Origin: Tausonia pullulans
Taxonomy: Eukaryota > Basidiomycota > Tremellomycetes > Cystofilobasidiales > Mrakiaceae
NCBI GenBank assembly: GCA_951802195.1
Contig: OX637632.1
Span: forward strand, 1 to 64,000
Direction: 5' to 3'
Length of the DNA stretch: 64,000 nucleotides
Made by a program: the position numbers and the translations under genes. Under the pieces are notes generated by a model. The model worked only from the letters and a program-made list of their open reading frames with translations, made no database searches and was not told the origin of the DNA. Below are positions 55,974 to 64,000 of the stretch, in pieces (within the stretch, counting starts at the first letter, position 1; each line of letters opens with the position of its first letter).

Positions 55974-57492
55974 CGCGAGAGACGCAGGGGACGCGGTGGA
56001 TGGATGGAGCGGACGCGGGTGGGTGGAGATGGCGAGAGCGAGAGCGGGCCGGGTCGAGGTGGTTGTCTGTTGCCTGACGAGGATGCGAGGGCGCGCGCGC
56101 GTGCGATGATGCCGCGTCAGGCAGAGCCCAGCCCGCAGGCGGACCCCAAAGCGCCACCGTCGCACTCAGCCAGTTCCGTCGTGCTTGCCTCCACTTTTCC
56201 TCCTCCCCTGTCTCGTCCTTGGCGCCGCGGTGGGCGGAGGGAGAGGGCGAGCAAAGGGAGGGGGCCCCCAGGCCAGCGCTGCCCCTGCGCATCCCGGGGA
56301 GGGCGTCGCCCTCTCCGCCCATTGCGTCATGGCTGACGGGACGTCCCGCTGGCCCTCTTGCGTCCATGCCCTGGGTGGCCAGCAAGGAGAAGACCATCAG
56401 CCAGCATCCACGCTTCCGGTGTTGCTCGTCTCCGTCTCCCCATGCAGGATTTCGTCCGACAGCAGAAAGCTGTCACCACCGCCCGCAGCACGCGCATCCC
56501 CGCATGTCGATCGGCTCCGCGCGACGCGTCTGCCTATCCCCTCAAATAGCGCGTCAGCCCCACTCGTACTGCCTCCTCTGCAGACTTTGAGCATGTCTCT
56601 CTTCGGCGTCGCATGCCTCTGCCCAAGAGGAATCCCAAGCCGAAAAGAGAAAAAGGAATGATTACATCATCGTCGTCAGAAAAACGCCGACGAACCCCAC
56701 CTCCGACGCGCTTAGGCAAATGTGCACGTTCACTCGTCCGTCTATTTGCGCCCGGAAGTCCGCCACGACAGACCGGCCTCGGTGAATTCGAACGGACAGC
56801 AAGCCTGCAACTCTGGCAGTAGAGAAAGATTTGTTTCAGGAATGTGGGCTCATGCATTCGTCGGCTCGTCTTGGATGTGCCGCAGTTAGGACGAGGAAGG
56901 GGGTGGGGGGGGGGGGGGGGGGAGGGAAGGGGGCTGGCTTATTCTGCTCCAGAGACGACGCATGACGCATGATGATGTGAGCAAGCATGCGCTGCCCTCC
57001 CATCCCGTGCGTGCTTGTGTGCAGCTCTGATTGCCTCGTGCCCCGGGGAAGCATGCAATCTCGTCTGCTTCTTCTTCCCCGGCAGCAAGACGGGCGTCGG
57101 GCTTGGACCTCAAGGAAGATTGGCGTTCTCTCTCTCCCTCGTTGAGGTGCGGTGGGTCCAGCGGGCGCTCCCTCGCCCTGTGCGCCTGCCTGGGTTCCTG
57201 TCTATCCCTCGAGGGCCCTCGTCTTCTTTTGTTTCGCAAAGAACTGTCGTCATCCCGGAGCTGGAAGAGCGAACGACACCTACGAATAGTCTCGGTGAGG
57301 CTGTGGAACCCTCGCCCGCCCACCCGGTACAGATTTGGACGGGCGGAGATCCGCAGGCCCGCTGCCTCCTGCTCTCAGCGTCGACAGACAGGAAAGGCGG
57401 AGAGGCGGAGATCGGCCTGCCTTGCCGCGGCAGTCGATGACGATGCAGATCGTCAGAGCAGAGAGGGGAGAGGAAATAGATGGCCTTAGAAT

Positions 57493-57524
<32 letters not shown>

Positions 57525-57900
57525 GGAGACGTTAAAACAGCCGAGAAATGCCAGAAAACACAGATAGGAAGGAGGGAGGAGACAGGAAGCAATGGCACTG
57601 AAGGGGAGACGAGTGAGGGAAATGAGAGAACGAACTGGGAGGTGCGAGACCGGGGAGATAGACGGAGGAGGGAAGGAGGAGAACGGAAGGGGTGTGGTAT
57701 CGGGAGGGAAAGAAACATTCCTTGGATGTTTGGGGAGTAAGATGAGGTAGGAATGAAGGGGGAGGAAGGAAGAAGAAGGCACGAGGGAGAGATCTAATGG
57801 GGAGATGCAGAGAGAGAAAAAGAAGAGAGGGAGGGAGAAGAGACTAAGGAGGATAAGAAGAGCGATGGAACGCGGAGTAAAAAGAGAGAGAAACGAGCAA
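55974..57900. other. Long intergenic region with G-run and GA/CT tracts
   Basis: No convincing gene on either strand in 1.9 kb. It has a run of 18 G at 56905-56922, a GA-dinucleotide tract at about 57496-57526, and a strongly purine-biased plus strand from 57480 to 57900. This forms the 3' flank of the Whi5-like gene and the promoter side of the Ser/Pro-rich gene. The long 5' leader expected of cell-cycle genes is not on this side. Confidence 0.5.
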
Positions 57901-60900
57901 TCAAACAGCAAACTTGAACTGCTCAGCCTCCCCTATCGCACCGCCGTCACCTCCCTCTCCTCCAGCACCCCTTCCTCCTCTTACAGCTGTTCCCAAAGAC
58001 GACGAAGACGACAACCCGCTCTCACCGAGCGGCATCGGCACCGACAGCGAAAGAGAAGGCAGCGGTAGCCCGAGTGATGACGATGATGCCGCCGTGAGAA
58101 GCGACGTGGCGGTGACGGTCGTCGTGGCGTCGGAGGTGGAGGAGGAGGTTGAGAGGAAACTGAAGTCTGTGTCGGGGGGACGAGTGTCAGCTTTGAGAAG
58201 AGAATGAGAGGTGGACAAAAAGCAAGGACGGACCTGGCCACGATGGCGTCGGCCCCGTCTGCATCGGGTAATGCGGCGCCAGCGTTGGAGCCAGCTCTGT
58301 CGGCAGCCGAGCCGATGCAGGCAGGAACCGAGCCGAAGTGACGGCTCTTGTCGTATCCAGTGGGACCGGGCTAGAGAGCACCCCCGACGACGAGGGTGGC
58401 GGCAGCGAACACGTCGAGATGAATGGCGAGGGCGTGTGCTCCTCCGAGATGGAGCTCGACGTCGAGGAGAGAGCCGTCGTGGTCTGCGAGCCGCGAGGAG
58501 GAGCAGCGCTGCCATCGTTGTCGAGATGCACGGCGAGTAAGGACCCCTGGGTAGCTTGCGACTCGTCGTCGTCGTCGGGGACGTCGTCGTCCTCTGCGCT
58601 CTGGACATGCGAGGCCAACTTGGGTTCCATGGCAGGCGCGGCATCGGCCCTACCGAACGCAGCTATCGCCCTCACCGCCCTCGCCCTTGCCTCGTCCCCT
58701 CCACCTGCGACTGTCAGCTCGTCCGCCTCATCAAACATTAGGACTCTTCCCAACGGCGCTGGAGCTGCCCCTGTCCCCGTCGACGTCGAGGACAAGCCAT
58801 CCGTTGGCCTTGCCTTCGCCGGGCTCGGAGAATGATGCAAGAGAATGAGCATCCCCGCCGCGCGGGCCTCATCTCCGTCGCCACCTGTCCCTGCTGCTGT
58901 CGTGCCGTTGGTCGTCGTCGCGTCCACGACCAACGGCGGCGTCCTCTGCGGCTGCTGGTGTCTTCTCAAGAGCGTCGGCCCACCCAAGTCTGCCACACCC
59001 CTCAACCTACCTACACTGGCGCTCGTACCACTGCTACTGCTCCTGCTTCTGTCGCTGCCGCTATGCTCGGATCCATACTGGCTCTGACTAAGGTTCGATG
59101 CCTCGGCGAGCATGCTGGCAAGCGCGCTCGCCGCGGAGAGGTCGTCCTCCTCCTCCGCTGTCGTCGTTGTCGTCGAGGATGCCGTCAAAGGTGGGGCTAC
59201 CATCGCCTCCTCAGCGACGACGAGAGGGTCTGAGGACTTGCGCGGACGGGAAGGCCTCATCGTAGGACGATTGGCGGCGGTAGATCCAGAGCCAAAGGAA
59301 AGGGCGCGGCGTTTCTTGAAGGCACCTTCAGCGTTGCTGTCGCAGTCGCGGTGGTGTCGCAAGTGGTGGTGATTGTAACGATGCAATGAAGGTGGGGGGA
59401 GACGCGGAGGAGACGTGAATCCAAGCCCGTAGTTGATGATGGGATGCGAGGAAGAGGAAGAAGAAACGCGCCGTTCCTTCCCTGGTAAAGATGGAGCAGC
59501 TCCTGCTGGAGGAGGATGCCGCTTGGCCTCGTGGTAGCTGATGACAGCTGAAAGGGTTGAGGAGACGGTCCGACGATGGCCATTGCTTCCCCCGGCTCTC
59601 GGCTGCTGTTGTTGAGAGGAGGACGCCACAGCCGCCGCTGTCGGTGTCGGCCCTCGCAAGCTAAGGCCACTCATGGGCGTTGGAACATCCGGAAGGCCTT
59701 TCCCCCGACCTACGCCGTGGCTCAACGACGAAGGGTACAGGGTCGAGGAGGACGCTGAGGCGAACTGCGGCGGCTGAGGCAGCAACGAAGATCTTGACGA
59801 CGACGTTTTGGGCGAAGCATTAATGAGAGGCGAGGTAGACGCCGCGAGACCCGGAGGGAAGGTAAAGCCGCTGGAAGTAGCGTTGAACGAGGGGGAGCGA
59901 CCAAAGGTGCCTGCAGCCGCTGCTGCTGCTGCCGATGCCGAGGAGGCAGGGGCTGTTCGAGGAGAGGCCATTTTGAGGAGGTACGAGGCGTCGGCGGTCG
60001 AGTCACTGAAGACGCGTGCCGAGGACTGTCGCTTGATGGGGGAGAACGCGCCGCGCGTTATTGGCCCACCGCAGCCTGCTGAAGCAGAGGGCGTCAAAGG
60101 ACGCGCAAAGGGCGGTGGCGGACCGCGATATGTTGAGGGCGCTGAGGAGGGGTGGTAGCCGAGGGTACTTCGGGCGGAGGGGAAGCCGTCGTCATCGTCG
60201 TCATCGTTGTCCCCATCGTCCTCGTCGTCGTTGAAGTATGTCGGGTAAAGGTACGTCTGATGTTGATGGTGCTGCGTCATCGCTGCCGAAGATAAGACGC
60301 TGCCGGGATAGCCCGCGCCTGTGGCCGAGGTCGACGACGACGACTGCCCGCCAGCGTAGCCGTAATCGGACTCGCTATTCTGCTGGGGAGACGACAGAGG
60401 GCCGAGCATCATCTCGTAGAGATCGGGTCTCGCCTCGCCCTCGCCGTCGACGTCCATCGCACCCAAGCGGCGCTGAGGCTGCTGTTCGTCATCCTCGCCA
60501 CTGCTACTGCTCTCGTCGTCCGCCCGACGTGGTCTCGCCACCGACGGAGAATGATCTCCCATAGCAGCGCATCTGGACGCAGCTGCCTCTAGCAAAGGGG
60601 TCCTCGGCGGGGGTGCTGGAGGGAGGACGATGAGCTTCTGCTTCCCGCGGGACCGCTTCGAGCGCGTCGCCGCGAGCGTCGACTCGACGGCCGGCTCGAG
60701 CTCCGAGAGTGGAGCGGCCACCCGGTCGACGGAGACCTTGTACGACGCGAGCAAGAGCCGAGTCCGGACGAGGTGCGCTTTCTGGATGGGTAGGGAAGAT
60801 GTCAACGAACGGTGCAAACACAAGGGAGGGGGAAACCGCGATGTGTGGAGAGAGCTGAGATCCCGAGGGCGGGCGGGCTGAACGAGGTCCCAGACGCGAG

Positions 60901-61182
60901 GTGCCGGGCCAGGGCCGACTGTTGGGCTGACTGGCTGGGATGGCGCTTGCGCATGGATGTATCTCGCCAGTGGATGGATGGCTCCAGACCACAAGGAAGA
61001 GAGAGACCCAGGGCGAGGCGATGCACGGCGAGGGCGAAAACGTGGGGACGGCCGAGACGCAAGCAGGACGCGAGCAAGCGACGCGTGTGTAGGTGGAGAG
61101 AGCGAGCGAGCTGGGGACGCACTCGTGAGAGGTCGAGCCTGCGCCTGAGAGCGTCTTGCGCGTGATGGCTCTGGGTGTCCAT
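57901..61182 (-). CDS. Whi5/Nrm1-like G1/S transcription repressor
   Basis: Three exons, 61123-61182, 58234-60781 and 57901-58190, sum to 2898 nt and give 965 residues. The first exon joins to a block reading KAHLVRTRLLLASYKVSVDR, which fits the Whi5/Nrm1 GTB motif (L..RL.LA.YKV..) that binds SBF/MBF. Further in come GLGFTSPPRLPPPS, a SASALASMLAEASNLSQSQY block and AAGMLILLHHSPSPAK, the second conserved patch of the family (AA..L..L..SPSPA). The rest is disordered and rich in SP/TP sites, as expected of a CDK target, with Asp, Gln and Ala runs. It is much longer than yeast Whi5 (295 residues). Assignment rests on the two motifs and the general build; other SP-rich repressors remain possible. 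Confidence 0.75.
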
Positions 61183-61542
61183 CCGGGGCGTTGGGTGGGT
61201 GGAGGGTGGGGGAGTGATGTGATGTGAGAGTTTGGGGGCGATGGACGACAGAGGGCAGACCTTTTGCGCGCGACGGAGGGACGCTCAGCAGTCAGCGAGA
61301 CGCGACGCGGGGCGAGGGAAGCCCGCCGCGCGTCGGGCGGCGGCCAGAGGAGCCCTGGGCTTTCCGCTCATCGACATCCATCCAACATCACCCAACGCAT
61401 ACCCTCAAGAGCCAGCCTCCAGCCATCCAGCCAGCCCTATCTCCCATCCGGCCAGCCAGCTGGATCCCTGGTATCTCGGTCCTCAGCAGCAAGACACCCA
61501 TCCACTCCGACCCCCCTTCGGCGCTCCCCGTCACAACATCCG
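61183..61542. promoter_or_regulatory. Divergent promoter, Whi5-like gene/YCG1
   Basis: 360 bp between two start codons on opposite strands, both of cell-cycle genes. CA-rich DNA precedes the YCG1 start. No MBF-type ACGCGT core was seen; ACGCG occurs on the plus strand near 61300 (GCGACGCGGGG). Confidence 0.45.
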
Positions 61543-64000
61543 ATGCCTGTCAAGGTCCCCACCATTGACGACCTGGAGTCGCTCGTCGCCCCACTCGCCC
61601 ATATCTTCAGCCAGACCCAGGCCTCGACGGCGAACCACAGGAAGAACATCGTCCACCTCCGCAAGATCCAGGACGCCTGTGCCCAGGTGACGACCCCGCG
61701 CTCCAAGGGCGGCCCCCCAAGACTCACAGGCGAGAAGGCGTTCGTCGAGGCGTTCTGCGCCTGCCTCGAGAGGGTCCTCCCTGTCAAGAAGGGCATCGTC
61801 GTTGCCGACAGGGTCGTCAAGTTTGTCGCTTCGTTCGTGGCCGCCGTCTCGCCCATGGGTGCGTGCTTCGCGGTTGCTTTTACTTCTCGCGCGGCGCGGG
61901 CGGGCGGACGTGTCGTTGTTTGCCTGCTTGCTGACCGATGCGTTCGTCTCTCATCCTTCCTCTCCAGGCAACGAAGGCGAGGATGAAAACGAGGACGAGG
62001 AAGAGGAGACTACTGGCTCTCGCTTCTACACCGACGTCCTCAATTTTCTCCTCCCCGGGTTCGCTGCCAAGGACAAGAACGTCCGTTTCCGATGTTGCCA
62101 GCTTGTCGCGGCCATGTTGAGGAACATGCCGGACCTCGAGTGGGTCCCCGACATCAGTGGCTCACGAACCAACGCGCACTGACGATGCCCATTCCCCCAG
62201 CGAGGACCTCTTCTCCTCCCTCCGCTCCTCCATCCTCCTCCGCGTCCGCGACAAGGACGCCCACGTCCGCGTCCAAGCCGTCATCGCCCTCAGCGCGTTT
62301 CTTGCGGCCGAACCAAGCGATGAAGATGAGGAGGATGTGACGGAGGTCCTCATGGAGATCATGGCGACCGACCCCGCGGCGTGAGTGGGCAACTTCCCTG
62401 TGACGGCATCCTCCTCATTGAACCCACGCTTGCACGCTTTCCACAGCGAGGTCCGCCAGACGGCCCTCCTAATGCTCCCAAGCACCAAGCAGACTTTCCC
62501 GGCGATGATTCTCCGCACGCGGGACGTCGATCCAGTCCTTCGAAGGAACGTCTACCTAGGGGCGCTCTCGCTCGCTCAGATCGGCGACCCTCGGCACCTC
62601 TCGATCGCTCAGCGGGAGGAACTTGTCAAGTGTGGGCTGGGTGATCGCGACGACAGGGTCCGGCGGGCGGCGGCGGGGATGATCTCTAGCTGGGTTGACA
62701 AGGCTGGGTCGCTCGATGAGGTCAGAGAACACTGCTGCTCCGCGTCCGCGCCTTTCTGACACCTCGTCCTCGCAGTTCCTCGCCCGATTCGACGTCGTCA
62801 CTTCTGAGGAGGCTGAGAAGGCCCTTCTTTCGACTTTCGCCACTCGGCCTGATTTCCTCGACTCAGTCGACCTCGACGGTGAGAGCGCTAGCTCAAGATG
62901 CCCTTGAGAGCTCCCTGACAGGCGCCCCACCTTTCTTCTAGGCGACTTTTGGACTGATCTCACCCCGGAGAAGGCGCTTCTTGCTCGCGTCTTTGTTAGC
63001 CACTGCCGTGAGACAAAGGTTGGCGCACGCTTTCCAATTTCTACCGCCACATCATCGCTGTACTCATTGCTTTACTTCTTCCAGGACGAGGACCGCCTCG
63101 AGCAGTCCCTCCCCGTCGTCACCTTCCTCGCTTTCCACATCCAAGCTCAGTTCGACTCGCTCATTACCCTCTTTGAAGACGTCGAGGATCCGAACATCGA
63201 CGATGACGAGCTGAGGGCAAAGGAGCAGGCGATCATTGAGAAGGAGTTCATCATCAAGGAGATGATGAAGCTCGCTGTTGACCTCGACTATTCGGACGAG
63301 ACCGGTCGCCGGAAGATGTGGGGGCTCGCTCGTAGGTAGGAATCGGGCTTGTCGTTGGTCAGCTCCGGCGCTGATCGCTCTCGCCTCTCCTTTCCCCCAG
63401 GCGAGATGATCACCCACCTCGATCTCCCCGCGCTCGTGATCCCGTACAATCTTGATGTCCTCCGCAAGCTCTCCGATACCGAGTCGGATCTCATCCACGT
63501 CCTCGTCGAGGTCGTCCACGAAATCCGCGACACCGTCCTCGACCGGGACTCACCTCCGTCAGCGACGACCCCGGCGGCTGTCTCCGCCTCCGACGAAGGC
63601 ACTGTTGCTAGCGCCGACCTCGCGGCGATCGACCGACCCATCGACCGAGCCGTCAAGAAGATGTCGCTCGGAGGCAAGGCAGCGGATGCCGAGGAGTCTG
63701 CCCTTAAGCGGGCTGTCGTCGATCTCCGGTCCCTCGATATCCTCAAGGGCTTGCTCGAGCGCGTCAACGGGACGCTCCAGGAGAACTCGGTTCTTCACGG
63801 TCTGCTCTCGGAGCTCGTTGTTCCCTCAATTAGGGGGAAGCAGCCTGAGCTCCGCGAGCGGGGAATCATCTGCCTTGGACTTGTCTGCCTCATCGACCAG
63901 GTTGCGTTCCAGTCCCTCACTCTCTCGACTTATCTTTTGCGCTGCGACTGACGTCTCCCTTCAACCCTGCAGAAAACCGCCTCGAACGCCTTTTCGACGC
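61543..64000 (+). CDS. YCG1: Condensin subunit Ycg1/CAP-G, partial at right edge
   Basis: HEAT-repeat subunit of condensin, which compacts mitotic chromosomes and binds DNA with the kleisin Brn1. Nine exons visible: 61543-61858, 61968-62139, 62201-62380, 62447-62720, 62776-62878, 62942-63018, 63085-63331, 63401-63900, 63973 to the edge. Phases join at every border, giving about 630 residues, roughly two thirds of the family length. Blocks: IFSQTQASTANHRKNI near the start, FYTDVLNFLLPGFAAKDKNV, RFRCCQLVAAMLRNM, SILLRVRDKDAHVRVQAV, EVRQTALLMLPST, ILRTRDVDPVLRRNVYLGAL, DRVRRAAAGMISSW and RGIICLGLVCLID. The exon at 63401 starts from a C/GC junction (codon CGC). No defect seen. The gene continues beyond 64000. 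Confidence 0.93.

Noticed and set aside
58338-58835. Long plus-strand frames opposite the Whi5-like exon
   Set aside because: They are shadows of the 2.5-kb exon on the minus strand, whose motifs and closed frame are convincing.
1-64000. CRISPR arrays, bacterial operons or phage genes
   Set aside because: The intron structure and all recognisable proteins are fungal; no direct-repeat/spacer pattern was seen.

Overview
This is nuclear DNA of an intron-dense, GC-rich basidiomycete fungus, probably yeast-like and from Tremellomycetes or Microbotryomycetes; I cannot fix the order. Evidence: coding regions are cut by many 50-90 nt introns with GT..AG ends and a CTGAC/CTAAC branch point 10-30 nt before the acceptor, exons go down to 3-20 nt, and the proteins are fungal (Zn2Cys6 factor, Slx9, Nop6, Whi5-like). 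For eleven complete genes (CPS1, MFS, CTR, nitrilase, PDX3, G-beta, SLX9, RPS5, CBF5, RPL22, LRR protein) plus NOP6 and the Whi5-like gene, I derived full exon models whose summed lengths are exact multiples of three. The other genes are given as spans.

Bases 1-190 are an array of a 13-bp unit with the C-rich strand running inward from the left edge, as a chromosome end would look. Bases 200-32,400 look subtelomeric: a vacuolar M20 carboxypeptidase, a Zn2Cys6 factor divergent from an MFS exporter, two orphan secreted or GPI-type proteins, orphan membrane proteins, a Ctr copper transporter, a decayed GH31 glycosidase and a nitrilase. Scattered among them are six LTR copies of one family, a Ty3/gypsy-type gag relic and a rearranged mitochondrial insertion (rnl pieces plus tRNA-Ala). 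Two short interstitial copies of the end repeat occur: one inside the mitochondrial insertion (5,680) and one at the inner edge of this zone (32,333).

Bases 32,660-64,000 are core chromosome without repeats of that kind: PDX3, the G-protein beta subunit, then a block of ribosome genes (SLX9 and NOP6 head to head, RPS5, CBF5 and RPL22 head to head). Next come an LRR protein head to head with an FHA-domain checkpoint kinase, an RraA-family protein, a large Ser/Pro-rich protein, a Whi5/Nrm1-like G1/S repressor and a condensin subunit (YCG1/CAP-G) that runs off the right edge.

The ribosome block carries small-subunit assembly (Slx9, Nop6), a small-subunit protein (uS7), the H/ACA pseudouridine synthase (Cbf5) and a large-subunit protein (eL22). 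The right part leans to cell-cycle and chromosome functions (checkpoint kinase, G1/S repressor, condensin).
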